Origin: CAZADH01 sp964483805
GTDB lineage: Bacteria > Muiribacteriota > Ozemobacteria > Ozemobacterales > Ozemobacteraceae
Length of the DNA stretch: 14,551 nt
NCBI GenBank assembly: GCA_964483805.1
Contig: CAZADH010000146.1
Location: 1 to 14,551, forward strand
Reading direction: 5' to 3'
Positions 7,824 to 14,551 of the stretch are shown in pieces. Each line of letters opens with the position of its first letter. Positions within the stretch are counted from its first letter, which is position 1. The position numbers were made by a program, and so were the translations under genes. The notes under the pieces were generated by a model. The model searched no databases. It was not told where the DNA came from and was given only the letters and a program-made list of their open reading frames with translations.

Positions 7824-8729
7824 TTACTTCTCTTGGATCAAATCGACGAACTCGGGATGGTCGACAAACGGATTGCGGTTGTGTTGGATGTTCTCGATGC
7901 GGTCGTTGCGGTCACGCTCGGCCTGATCGACCGGGTCTTCTTTGTTCCAGGCCCGCAGCGCCTGTTCTTGGGCCGGCGGCATGGTCTTGTTGTAACGCAC
8001 GGCAAAATAGAACATGGCGCGCGCCGTGTTGCCGCGTTGTTCGGGGCGGATCTCGAAGACTTTGCCGTCGAACTTGCTGCCGCCTTGTTCCCAGGTGGGC
8101 CGGGAGACGTTGCCGAACGGGTAGCTGCTGCGAAGATTGTTGGCCTTCGAATCGGTGGGGAACAGGTGATGCAGATCGCTCTTGGCCTCGCCCACGGCAC
8201 CCTGGCTCTGGGGCCACGAGTGTTCGATGTTCATGTTGGTTGCTGGCGGCTCGCAGTCGGTGGTCAGTTTTCGGCCCGTGTACACGCACTCGACCTGTCC
8301 TTCATGGTTGTCGAGTCTGGTGAAAACCGCCTCCTGGGCACCCTGGTAGCCGATCGGAATCTGATTGCCACAGACGCGTTGCAGCGCTTCGACCAGTGCC
8401 CGCCCGCTCAAATTGTAGCAATTGGCGTAAAGGTCACCGGCTTGCTCGCCCAGGCGCAGGTAATCGGGGGCGGGGCGAGTCGACCGCGCGGTGGTTTGCG
8501 ATGGAACGGGTGCGAGAAACAGCTTGTCGAGATTGATGCGCAGCTTGAAAAACAGCGCGTGATCGCGGGGATTGTTGTGCTCGAGGGTGTCGAGCAGACC
8601 CAGCGCTTCTTTGTAATACTGCTCGGTACCGCTCGTCGGTGGGTTGGCCCCCGCTGCAGTCGGTTGGATCAAGGCAACCACCAACGCCATCAATACAGAA
8701 AGTGAAGCAATCCATCGGTTCATACGCAT
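7824..8729 (-). CDS. Secreted endonuclease I family DNase (EndA/NucM-like)
   Basis: 301 residues. ATG 8729 is preceded by a GGAGG ribosome site (8734-8738) at 4 nt. An N-terminal basic and hydrophobic stretch with an AxA-type site (PTAAGA, about residue 27) predicts a Sec signal peptide, so the enzyme acts in the periplasm or outside the cell. The Endonuclease_I core is clear: NIEHSWPQS (His170, likely general base, with Glu169 as metal ligand by analogy to Vvn), SDLHHLFPTD (184-193), SYPFGN, RGNTARAMFYF (232-242), and the closing IQHNRNPFVDHPEF motif. The family cleaves DNA non-specifically with divalent metal, serving nutrient recovery or protection from foreign DNA. Four cysteines (104, 120, 148, 159) ahead of the catalytic motif could form disulfides. 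The N-terminal region before the core (about 30-160) is longer than in the smallest family members. The gene is single, with its own promoter and terminator. Confidence 0.93.
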   Translation of the reverse strand: MRMNRWIASLSVLMALVVALIQPTAAGANPPTSGTEQYYKEALGLLDTLEHNNPRDHALFFKLRINLDKLFLAPVPSQTTARSTRPAPDYLRLGEQAGDLYANCYNLSGRALVEALQRVCGNQIPIGYQGAQEAVFTRLDNHEGQVECVYTGRKLTTDCEPPATNMNIEHSWPQSQGAVGEAKSDLHHLFPTDSKANNLRSSYPFGNVSRPTWEQGGSKFDGKVFEIRPEQRGNTARAMFYFAVRYNKTMPPAQEQALRAWNKEDPVDQAERDRNDRIENIQHNRNPFVDHPEFVDLIQEK

Positions 8730-8753
8730 TCATCCTCCATACTCGATAGGAGC

Positions 8754-8784
8754 ATTATAGCAGGTACTGCCGGGAGGTTCGCAA
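8754..8784 (-). promoter_or_regulatory. Sigma70 extended -10 promoter of the endonuclease gene
   Basis: On the minus strand a perfect TATAAT (8754-8759) is preceded by TGC, giving the extended -10 TGCTATAAT. TTGCGA (8779-8784; 4/6 match to the -35) lies 19 nt upstream. Transcription would start near 8747, leaving a short leader of about 18 nt that contains the GGAGG site. Confidence 0.75.
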
Positions 8785-8798
8785 GGCACTTGTTCGTC

Positions 8799-8814
8799 TT
8801 TTTTTGGGGGGGGG
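8799..8814. repeat. T7-G9 homopolymer tract
   Basis: Seven T (8799-8805) run directly into nine G (8806-8814). It lies about 15 nt upstream of the -35 element of the minus-strand endonuclease promoter. Long G runs are prone to slipped-strand length change and also to sequencing error. Confidence 0.9.
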
Positions 8815-8947
8815 CATGTGCCAGTAATGCCAGCGGGGGCGGTCGATGCCCATCCAGGCCGTCCCTCGTAACGTGGGGGCACGGGTTCAGAGGGCACGGT
8901 GCGTTGGTTCTGTCGACAGCGGTTCCGAAAAAAAGGGGATCTACGTA

Positions 8948-8976
8948 TTGACACACGCTTGTTTTTGCTGTAGGTT
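8948..8976 (+). promoter_or_regulatory. Candidate sigma70 promoter for the HTH-IIA / hyf-like cluster
   Basis: A perfect TTGACA (8948-8953) is followed at the ideal 17-nt spacing by TAGGTT (8971-8976), which keeps the key T, A and final T of the -10 (3/6). The predicted start near 8983 gives a leader of about 100 nt before ATG 9084. The weak -10 suggests activator dependence. Confidence 0.5.
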
Positions 8977-9017
8977 TCGCCCGTTTCTTCGGTGCATCCC
9001 GGGTCGTCTGCTCGCAA

Positions 9018-9031
9018 ACCACATGAGTGGT
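9018..9031. promoter_or_regulatory. Small inverted repeat in the leader of the HTH-IIA gene (candidate operator)
   Basis: ACCAC (9018-9022) and GTGGT (9027-9031) are perfect inverted arms around ATGA. It lies between the predicted transcription start and ATG 9084, a suitable place for autoregulation by the HTH protein or for a short RNA hairpin. The arms are only 5 bp, so chance is possible. Confidence 0.3.
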
Positions 9032-9083
9032 CGGCGGTGCGGCGAAGGTGATGATTCGGCAACAGGGAGCAAGGGCGCAAACT

Positions 9084-9779
9084 ATGGAAATGACCGTGCG
9101 TGATGTGGCGCGGATGCTCAATGTCGCTGAAAACACGGTGTTTCGCTGGATCAACGAGCGCCAGTTGCCTGCCTACCAGGTAAATGACCAGTATCGGTTC
9201 AATCAGGCCGATCTGCTCGAGTGGGCGCGGTCCCATCATCTTGTTGTCGTGCCGCTGTTGACTGCCGCGGGCGCAACCCGGGCCGATCCGGGGTTGGCTG
9301 CGGCGCTCGATATCGGTGGCATCTATCACAATGTGGGTGGCGCAACCCAAACCGAGGTGTACCGCGAGATTCTCGTGCGTCAGCCCCTGCCCCCGACAGC
9401 GAACGTCGATGTGCTCCTGGGCATGATGGTTGCGCGCGAGGCGAGCGAGTCGACGGCCATCGGTGACGGGATCGCCCTACCCCATGTGCGTCACCCGACG
9501 GTGCTGCAGGTGGCGGCCCCGTTCGTGACCCTGGCGTTTCTCGCGACACCGCTCGACTTCAAGGCACCCGATCACAAGCCGGTGTCCTGCATCTTCTCGC
9601 TCGTTTCTCCGACCGTGCGCGATCATCTGCAGTTGTTGTCGAGGGTCGGAGCCGCCATCCGCACCCCGGGGTTCAAGGCTTTGTTGCAGAAACGTGCCGC
9701 TGCCGCCGAGATTCTCGCCGAAGCCACGGGGCTCGACGAGGCGGTCCGGGCTGTGGGTACCGTGACCAAGGCGCGCTGA
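9084..9779 (+). CDS. Excisionase/MerR-type HTH fused to PTS IIA (PtsN-like) domain
   Basis: 231 residues from ATG 9084, chosen because AAGGG (9071-9075) lies 8 nt upstream and the HTH begins at once; the frame also opens at GTG 9027 without a good ribosome site. Residues 3-50 match the HTH_17/excisionase fold: TVRDVARMLNVAENTVFRWI followed by a wing and QADLLEWARS. After a linker, residues about 78-228 match PTS_EIIA_2 (fructose/nitrogen type): STAIGDGIALPH carries the phosphorylatable His134, and DHLQLLSR carries the second conserved His181. Standalone PtsN is about 155 residues, so this is a true fusion. In PTS chemistry His134 would receive phosphate from an HPr-like protein. The likely role is a transcription regulator whose DNA binding responds to PTS phosphorylation. 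It ends 17 nt before the hyfB-like gene, suggesting it heads and controls that operon. The domain calls are firm; the regulatory target is inferred. Confidence 0.88.
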   Translation: MEMTVRDVARMLNVAENTVFRWINERQLPAYQVNDQYRFNQADLLEWARSHHLVVVPLLTAAGATRADPGLAAALDIGGIYHNVGGATQTEVYREILVRQPLPPTANVDVLLGMMVAREASESTAIGDGIALPHVRHPTVLQVAAPFVTLAFLATPLDFKAPDHKPVSCIFSLVSPTVRDHLQLLSRVGAAIRTPGFKALLQKRAAAAEILAEATGLDEAVRAVGTVTKAR

Positions 9780-9796
9780 AAGGCAGAGAACGAAAC

Positions 9797-11815
9797 GTGA
9801 CCATCCTGTTGACGGGTTTGTTGATCATGGTCATTGGTGGGGCCCTGGCCATGGCGGTCGACATCGGTGGAACGGAACCGGGCCAGCACCACTCGGCCAC
9901 GGCGGTGCGTTGGGCCAACCGTCTCGGGATGATCGGCGCTGTGGGTGGATGTATTGCTGTTGTATTTCCGGCCGCCGGCATTCTTTTCGGTGGCGGGCGC
10001 GACCGGCTGTTGTGGGCGTGGGCCCTGCCGGGGGCGGAGTTTTCCCTGGCGCTCGATCCGCTGGCCGGCCTGTTCCTCGTGCCGATTGCCGTGCTCACGG
10101 CGCTGGCCGCGGTGTATGGCGCGGAGTATCTCGCCCACCCCCCGGTTGGCGCCCACGTGGGCCAGTCGTGGTTTGCCTTCAACGTGTTGGGCGCGAGCAT
10201 GATCCTGGTGGTGGCCTCGGCCAACGCGCTGTTGTTTCTGATCGCCTGGGAAGTCATGGCGCTGGCATCGTTTTTCCTGGTCACCTTCGACGACCTCGAC
10301 GACGCAGCCCGACGCGCGGGCTGGACCTATCTCATTGCCTGTCACCTCGGCACGGCGTTTTTGATCGCGATGTTTCTGATTCTCGCGCAACGCGCCGGTT
10401 CGCTCGAGTTCTCGGCGTTCGTCAACATGGCGCCTTTGAGCGCCGGACTGGCCGGGGCGCTGTTTCTGCTCGCGGTCGTGGGTTTCGGCACGAAAGCCGG
10501 ATTCATGCCCATGCACGTCTGGCTGCCGGAAGCGCACCCGGCTGCGCCGAGCCATGTGTCGGCACTGATGTCGGGCGTGATGATCAAGACCGGCATCTAC
10601 GGTTTGTTGCGATGCCTGGGCTGGCTCGGCACACCGGCTCCGTGGTGGGGGTATGTGCTCGTTGGCATTGGGGTGGTCAGCGGTTTGATGGGCATTTTGC
10701 TGGCCCTCGCCCAGCACGATTTGAAGCGGTTGTTGGCCTATTCGAGTGTCGAGAATGTCGGCATCATTACCATGGGGATTGGCCTGGGACTGCTCGGTTG
10801 GTCGTACGGGATGCCCACCATGATGGCCCTTGGGTTTGCCGGGGCGTTGCTGCACGTGGTCAACCACAGCCTGTTCAAGGGGCTGTTGTTTCTCGGTGCC
10901 GGGGCGGTGTTGCACGCGACGGGCACGCGCCAGCTCGATCGTCTCGGAGGGCTGATGAAGCTGATGCCGGTGACCGGGCGCTGTTTCGTGGTCGGTGCCG
11001 TGGCCATCTGCGGCTTGCCGCCGCTCAATGGCTTCATGAGCGAACTGTTGATCTATGCGGCCGCGTTCACCGCGCTCTGCTCCGGAAAACTGGCCGCCGC
11101 CCCACTTGTGGTCATCGTCGGCCTGGCGATCATCGGCGGGCTGGCGGCGGCCTGCTTCACAAAAGTCGTCGGCATCGTGTTCCTCGGTGAACCGCGGCAC
11201 GCGGTGGCAACCCAGGCTCACGAGCCGGGCTCGATGATGACGCTGCCCATGGGTCTGCTTGCCCTGGGTTGTCTTGGCGTCGGTCTGCTGGCGCCCGCGG
11301 TGTATGGGGTGTTCGCGGGTGTGCTGAGCTGCCTGCCCCGCCTGCCGCAGGTCTGTGTTGCCGACGCGCTCAGCGAGTTTGCCCGCTTCGCCCAGGCGGC
11401 CGCCTTCGCCGGCGTCGGGGTGCTGGCGGTTGCGGCTGCGGTTCTGCTGTGGCGGCGTTGGCTGCTGGCCGAACGAACGGTGAAGACCACGGTGACCTGG
11501 GATTGCGGCTACGTGGCGCCGACGGCGCGCATGCAGTACACCGCGTCGTCGTACGTGCATCCGGTGACCCGTCTGCTCGGTTCGGTCCTGCCCGAACATC
11601 ACGACGAGCACCCGCCGGCAGGAGTGCTGCCGCGCAATGCAACGTTCGTGACCTATCACCCGGACCCGTGCCGCGAGTGGTTCTTCGCGCCGTTGTTCCG
11701 GCGTGCCTACCGGTTGTCGATGGTGCTGCACCGGGTTCAGTTGGGCAGTATCCAACTCTACATTGCCTACATCGCGATCACCTTGTTGATCCTGATGGTC
11801 TGGCAGTTGGGGTGA
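9797..11815 (+). CDS. hyfB: HyfB-like proton-conducting membrane subunit (NuoL/M/N antiporter family)
   Basis: 672 residues from GTG 9797, 17 nt after the upstream stop, with AGAGA just upstream as a weak ribosome site. The protein is almost entirely hydrophobic, with more than a dozen membrane helices. Antiporter-like landmarks are present: Trp151-Glu152 in LIAWEVMAL (equivalent of the essential helix-5 Glu), Lys233 in GTKAGFMPMHVWLPEAH, Lys264 in GVMIKTGIYG, LKRLLAYSSVENVG (about 309-322), LHVVNHSLFKG (352-362) and ICGLPPLNGFMSE (404-416). These residues form the proton half-channels in complex I. The C-terminal segment TVTWDCGYVAPTARMQYTA is typical of HyfB/HycC rather than NuoM. It would pump protons or sodium as part of a membrane-bound hydrogenase-like complex with the three following genes. 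It could equally belong to an Ehr or formate hydrogenlyase complex; the missing catalytic genes would decide. Confidence 0.9.
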   Translation: MTILLTGLLIMVIGGALAMAVDIGGTEPGQHHSATAVRWANRLGMIGAVGGCIAVVFPAAGILFGGGRDRLLWAWALPGAEFSLALDPLAGLFLVPIAVLTALAAVYGAEYLAHPPVGAHVGQSWFAFNVLGASMILVVASANALLFLIAWEVMALASFFLVTFDDLDDAARRAGWTYLIACHLGTAFLIAMFLILAQRAGSLEFSAFVNMAPLSAGLAGALFLLAVVGFGTKAGFMPMHVWLPEAHPAAPSHVSALMSGVMIKTGIYGLLRCLGWLGTPAPWWGYVLVGIGVVSGLMGILLALAQHDLKRLLAYSSVENVGIITMGIGLGLLGWSYGMPTMMALGFAGALLHVVNHSLFKGLLFLGAGAVLHATGTRQLDRLGGLMKLMPVTGRCFVVGAVAICGLPPLNGFMSELLIYAAAFTALCSGKLAAAPLVVIVGLAIIGGLAAACFTKVVGIVFLGEPRHAVATQAHEPGSMMTLPMGLLALGCLGVGLLAPAVYGVFAGVLSCLPRLPQVCVADALSEFARFAQAAAFAGVGVLAVAAAVLLWRRWLLAERTVKTTVTWDCGYVAPTARMQYTASSYVHPVTRLLGSVLPEHHDEHPPAGVLPRNATFVTYHPDPCREWFFAPLFRRAYRLSMVLHRVQLGSIQLYIAYIAITLLILMVWQLG

Positions 11816-11868
11816 GTGGCGATGATAGAAATACTTGATATTTACGTTCGCAATGGGCGGTTCAAAGA

Positions 11869-12777
11869 ATGATCGGCATTTTCATGGTGGTTCTCGCCCT
11901 GGTGATGGCGCCCCTGCTGTTGGGGGTGATCAACCGCACCAAGGCGTTTTTCGCCGGGCGCAACGGGCCGCCTGTATTGCAGTTGTATTACGATCTGCGC
12001 AAGCTGCTCGGCAAGGGTGCCGTCTACAGCAAGTCGACCACCTGGGTGTTCGTCGCCGGGCCGGCGATCGGCTTGGCGGCGGTGGTCATCGCCTTGCTCC
12101 TGTTGCCGATGGGCGCGCTGCCTGCGGTCGTGGCCTTCCCCGGCGATCTGCTCTTGTTTGCGTATCTCTTGGGGCTGCTGCGGTTCTTCACCGTGGCGGC
12201 GGCGCTCGATACCGGATCGGCCTTCGAGGGCATGGGTGCGAGCCGCGAGGTGGCGTTTTCGATGCTGGCCGAGCCGGCGCTCTTCATCGCCCTGGCCGCG
12301 ATGGCGCGCCTCACCGGCGGTTGGTCGCTGTCGAGCGTGTACTGCGATCTGCACGGGGTGGCCTGGTCGCAACTCGGTCCGGCCATGGTCCTGGTGGCTG
12401 CGGCGCTGTTCGTGGTCTCGCTGGCCGAGAACTGCCGCATTCCTGTCGATGATCCGAACACCCACCTCGAGTTGACGATGATTCACGAGGTCATGGTGCT
12501 CGACCATTGCGGTGTCGATCTGGCCTTCATCCTCTACGCCGCGGCCCTGAAGTTCTGGCTGCTGAGCGCGCTGGTCGTCGGCGTGTTGTTGCCGTTGCCC
12601 GGCGCCGCGCAACCCCTGGTGTCGGTGGGTGGCTTTGTCGGCGGCATGCTGCTGATGGCGGTGCTGACCGGCGTCGTCGAGTCGGTGATGGCGCGGTTGC
12701 GCATGATACGCGTCAACCACCAGCTGTCCGGGGCCGGCGTCATGGAGGCGGTGGCCATGTCGCTGGTGCTGCCATGA
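11869..12777 (+). CDS. hyfC: HyfC/HycD-like membrane anchor subunit (NuoH family)
   Basis: 302 residues from ATG 11869; the ribosome site is weak (AAAGA directly upstream). About eight membrane helices are expected. Family motifs are strong: GRNGPPVLQLYYDLRKLLGK (30-49) in the first cytoplasmic loop, DTGSAFEGMGASRE (114-127), and AENCRIPVDDPNTHLEL followed by TMIHEVMVLDH (186-213). The last is the formate hydrogenlyase subunit 4 counterpart of the NuoH charged loop. In this superfamily the subunit docks the electron-transfer arm on the membrane and couples it to the ion pumps. It lies 53 nt after the hyfB-like gene, the longest gap inside the cluster, which holds an AT-rich stretch (11822-11845) that I cannot assign. 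Order and motifs make the family call firm; the redox partner is unknown. Confidence 0.92.
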   Translation: MIGIFMVVLALVMAPLLLGVINRTKAFFAGRNGPPVLQLYYDLRKLLGKGAVYSKSTTWVFVAGPAIGLAAVVIALLLLPMGALPAVVAFPGDLLLFAYLLGLLRFFTVAAALDTGSAFEGMGASREVAFSMLAEPALFIALAAMARLTGGWSLSSVYCDLHGVAWSQLGPAMVLVAAALFVVSLAENCRIPVDDPNTHLELTMIHEVMVLDHCGVDLAFILYAAALKFWLLSALVVGVLLPLPGAAQPLVSVGGFVGGMLLMAVLTGVVESVMARLRMIRVNHQLSGAGVMEAVAMSLVLP

Positions 12778-12798
12778 CGCGAAAATGAGGGCCCGTTC

Positions 12799-13443
12799 AT
12801 GAACAATCTGCTCGACACGATCCTGATTCTGCTGGTGCTCAGCAACCTGGTGTTGCTCGGCTCGAGCCGGTTGATGGTCTACGTGCGCGGCGTGGCCTTG
12901 CAAGGGATCATGCTCGCTCTGTTGCCCCTGTTGTTTCACGGCGGCGAACACTCGTGGCATCGGCCGTTTCTGGCGGCGGTGACCATGGTGCTCAAGGGCG
13001 GCGTCTTCCCGTGGTTACTCGGGCGATCGCTGATCGAAGTGCGGGTGCGTCGCGAGATCGAGCCGTACGTCGGACCGATCGCCTCGCTGCTCTGTGGTGC
13101 CGCACTGTTTGCGCTGTCGTTGTGGTACGGCACGCGGCTGGTGCTGCCCAATCCGCTCGATTCGCGGCTGGTGGTGCCGGTGGCGATGTTCACCACACTG
13201 GTCGGCCTGTTCCTGCTGGTCACGCGCAAAAACGCACTGACGCAGGTGATTGGCTACATCGTGCTCGAGAACGGCATCTACACCTTTGGCATCGCGCTGA
13301 TGCGTGACGAACCGATGATGGTCGAGTTGGCCATCCTGCTCGACATCTTCGTTGCGGTCTTCGTCATGGGCATCACCCTGTTCCAGATCAATCGGGTCTA
13401 TGAAGATCTCGATACCAATCGATTGGCGAGCCTGCATGATTGA
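12799..13443 (+). CDS. hyfE: HyfE-like small membrane subunit (NuoK-related)
   Basis: 214 residues from ATG 12799, with GAGGG (12787-12791) 7 nt upstream, 21 nt after the hyfC-like gene. About six or seven membrane helices are predicted. The N-terminal helices contain LKGGVFPWLL (65-74). The C-terminal half has the HyfE signature: VTRKNALTQVIGYIVLENG (141-159), EPMMVELAILLDIFVAVFVM (171-190), then a charged tail with DLDTNRL. Membrane acidic residues Glu157, Glu176 and Asp182 match the buried carboxylates used for ion transfer in NuoK-like subunits. It probably forms part of the membrane arm between the HyfC and HyfF subunits. Length agrees with E. coli HyfE (about 216). Confidence 0.92.
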   Translation: MNNLLDTILILLVLSNLVLLGSSRLMVYVRGVALQGIMLALLPLLFHGGEHSWHRPFLAAVTMVLKGGVFPWLLGRSLIEVRVRREIEPYVGPIASLLCGAALFALSLWYGTRLVLPNPLDSRLVVPVAMFTTLVGLFLLVTRKNALTQVIGYIVLENGIYTFGIALMRDEPMMVELAILLDIFVAVFVMGITLFQINRVYEDLDTNRLASLHD

Positions 13444-13459
13444 CATTGTAAATACATTG
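13444..13459. repeat. AT-rich imperfect palindrome containing TGTAAATACA, between hyfE- and hyfF-like genes
   Basis: The 16-mer CATTGTAAATACATTG begins right after the hyfE stop codon. Its core TGTA-AA-TACA is a perfect inverted repeat, and 14 of 16 positions follow the symmetry if the central AA is counted as spacer with one outer mismatched pair. The 12-mer TGTAAATACATT recurs at 2565-2576 inside the kinase gene. It could be an operator or an AT-rich accident. Confidence 0.4.
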
Positions 13460-13479
13460 CTCCGGGAGGCCCGACCCCG

Positions 13480-14551
13480 ATGATGATCTATGCGATCGTC
13501 GGCGTTCCGGTTGCGGCCGGCATCGTTGCCATGTTGCTGCGGCGTGACGAGTTGCGGCGTGGTCTGTTGTTGCTGACGGCCGTGGTCCACCTCGTGCTCA
13601 CCGGCCGGCTGTGGTTCTACGGGCCGCAGGGCGCTGATGCGAGCGGGTGGCTCGCACTCGATCCGCTCGGCCAGTTGATGCTGGGTATTATTACCGTGTT
13701 ATTCTTCACCTGTGCCGTCGCCACGGTAGGGTTCCTCGAAAAACAACACCCCGAAGAGGAGCAGGACCTCGCCGCTGGCCTGATTACCTCGGGGCGTTCG
13801 CCCGAGCGCACCTTTACAGGCTGCTTGCTGTTTTTCCTTGGCACCATGAGTCTGGTGACGGTGAGCAAGCACTTCGGTCTGTTGTGGGTTGCTGTCGAGG
13901 CGACGACGTTGGCGAGTGCGCCGCTGATCTTCTTCCACCGGCAGCGCAGCGCCCTCGAAGCCACCTGGAAGTATCTGCTCGTCTGCTCGGTCGGCATCGC
14001 CCTGGCGCTGCTGGGCAATTTCTTCCTGGCGGTCGCGGCATCGGCACCAGGCCGGGCGCCGATTCCCCTGGTGGTCGAGGCGCTGGTGGCCGCCGGCAAG
14101 AGCCTCGACCCTATGTGGTTGCAGGCCGCCTTCATCTTTTTGCTCGTGGGATACGGCACCAAAATGGGGTTGGCGCCGATGCACACCTGGCTGCCGGACG
14201 CCCACAGTGAGGCACCCGCCGTCGTGTCGGCGCTGTTGTCGGGGTGTCTGCTCAACAGCGCGTTTCTCGCCCTGTTGCGTGCTTTCCAGGTGCTCAACGC
14301 CGCGGGCATGCGTGATTTCGCCCAATCTCTATTGTTGGCCTTTGGCCTGATCTCATTGTTGTTCGCCGCGGTGTTCATCATTGGACAAACGGATTACAAG
14401 CGGTTGTTGGCGTATTCGAGCGTTGAGCACATGGGTATTCTGGCCTTTGGCATCGGCATCGGTGGCCTCGGCACGTGGGGTTCGCTGCTGCACACGCTGA
14501 ATCATTCGTTGACCAAAGCAATGCTGTTTCTCGTGGCCGGCAACATCTACC
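13480..14551 (+). CDS. hyfF: HyfF-like proton-conducting membrane subunit (NuoL/M/N family), 3' end outside window
   Basis: The frame is open from ATG 13480 to the window end, giving 357 residues; the E. coli protein is about 526, so roughly a third is missing. GGAGG (13465-13469) lies 10 nt upstream; a second ATG follows at 13483. The gene starts 36 nt after the hyfE-like stop. Visible landmarks: helix-5 Glu140 in LLWVAVEATTLASAPL, Lys228 in GYGTKMGLAPMHTWLPDAHS, Asn259 where the HyfB-like paralogue has Lys264 (LLSGCLLNSAFLALLR), YKRLLAYSSVEHMGI (306-320), and LLHTLNHSLTKAMLF (336-350). The TTLASAPL segment and the Asn substitution suit HyfF rather than HyfB or HyfD. It is the second antiporter-like ion channel of the complex. 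Hydrogenase-like large (HyfG) and small (HyfI) subunits would be expected next but lie outside. Confidence 0.9.
   Translation, partial: MMIYAIVGVPVAAGIVAMLLRRDELRRGLLLLTAVVHLVLTGRLWFYGPQGADASGWLALDPLGQLMLGIITVLFFTCAVATVGFLEKQHPEEEQDLAAGLITSGRSPERTFTGCLLFFLGTMSLVTVSKHFGLLWVAVEATTLASAPLIFFHRQRSALEATWKYLLVCSVGIALALLGNFFLAVAASAPGRAPIPLVVEALVAAGKSLDPMWLQAAFIFLLVGYGTKMGLAPMHTWLPDAHSEAPAVVSALLSGCLLNSAFLALLRAFQVLNAAGMRDFAQSLLLAFGLISLLFAAVFIIGQTDYKRLLAYSSVEHMGILAFGIGIGGLGTWGSLLHTLNHSLTKAMLFLVAGNIY

Larger units (their letters stand above)
8730..9083. other. Divergent intergenic region between endonuclease and HTH-IIA genes
   Basis: About 350 bp separate the two divergent starts. It holds a minus-strand extended -10 promoter, a T7-G9 homopolymer tract, a plus-strand TTGACA promoter candidate and a 5-bp inverted repeat. 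Between about 8815 and 8940 I see no protein-like frame, tRNA or known RNA; several G runs and a seven-A run (8930-8936) are the only visible structure. Confidence 0.7.

Noticed and set aside
7644..8705. Plus-strand open frame (353 codons) spanning the N gap and antisense to the endonuclease gene
   Set aside because: It reads through unknown bases and a terminator hairpin, and is antisense to a gene with a clear promoter, ribosome site and family motifs.
9027..9083. GTG 9027 as the start of the HTH-IIA gene
   Set aside because: The extra 19 residues have no homology-like content and fall in the leader; ATG 9084 has AAGGG at 8 nt and begins directly at the HTH.
9623..11755. Long minus-strand open frame (710 codons) opposite the hyfB-like gene
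   Set aside because: Its translation is dominated by Arg, His, Gln and Gly with no domain, and it lies fully antisense to a clear membrane protein; typical of GC-rich antisense frames.
11842..12960. Minus-strand open frame (372 codons) opposite the hyfC-like gene
   Set aside because: Low-complexity Gln/His/Arg-rich product antisense to a well-supported gene; no ribosome site or motif.
13682..13710. AT-rich GGTATTATTACC segment as a regulatory site
   Set aside because: It lies within a membrane helix of the hyfF-like gene, where Ile/Leu/Phe codons explain the composition; only a 4-bp inverted repeat.
1..14551. CRISPR array, tRNA, rRNA, insertion sequence or attachment site
   Set aside because: I looked for regular short repeats with spacers, tRNA-like cloverleaf sequence, transposase motifs and terminal inverted repeats by eye and found none.

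Overview
The window is GC-rich throughout, with dense coding, short intergenic gaps and frequent GTG/TTG codons. The gene content (a periplasmic endonuclease I family DNase, a large hybrid histidine kinase paired with an HD-GYP regulator, a PTS IIA(Ntr)-type domain and hydrogenase-4-type membrane subunits) fits a proteobacterium (Pseudomonadota), possibly gamma- or deltaproteobacterial. No rRNA, tRNA or marker gene is present to fix this. A run of 10 N at 7719-7728 marks a scaffold join, so the left part (1-7718) and right part (7729-14551) are adjacent only if the scaffold is correct.

Left part. A 5'-truncated fold-type II PLP enzyme of unknown function (2-1390) ends in a strong intrinsic terminator (1419-1461). 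Next comes an apparent two-gene signalling operon: a 1664-residue membrane hybrid sensor kinase (1594-6588; five PAS domains, one GAF, HisKA, HATPase, a degenerate receiver, an intact receiver, an Hpt domain and a C-terminal tail) and, 10 nt later, a receiver plus HD-GYP response regulator (6599 to the gap). The architecture suggests a four-step His-Asp-His-Asp phosphorelay whose output is hydrolysis of cyclic di-GMP.

Middle. After the gap, a nearly perfect 22-bp-arm hairpin (7757-7812) terminates a minus-strand gene for a secreted endonuclease I family nuclease (7824-8729). That gene has a clear extended -10 promoter (TGCTATAAT). A roughly 350-bp divergent intergenic region follows. It holds a T7-G9 homopolymer tract, a plus-strand sigma70-like promoter and a small inverted repeat.

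Right part. A plus-strand cluster begins with an excisionase/MerR-type helix-turn-helix fused to a PTS IIA (PtsN-like) domain (9084-9779). Four membrane-protein genes follow at short spacing, resembling HyfB, HyfC, HyfE and HyfF of hydrogenase-4, formate hydrogenlyase and Ehr-type complexes. HyfF (13480-14551) runs off the window. No HyfA or HyfD equivalent lies in the visible stretch, and the hydrogenase-like large and small subunits, if present, lie beyond the right edge. The most interesting idea is that the PTS phosphorylation state, read through the HTH-IIA fusion, controls or tunes this ion-pumping membrane complex.
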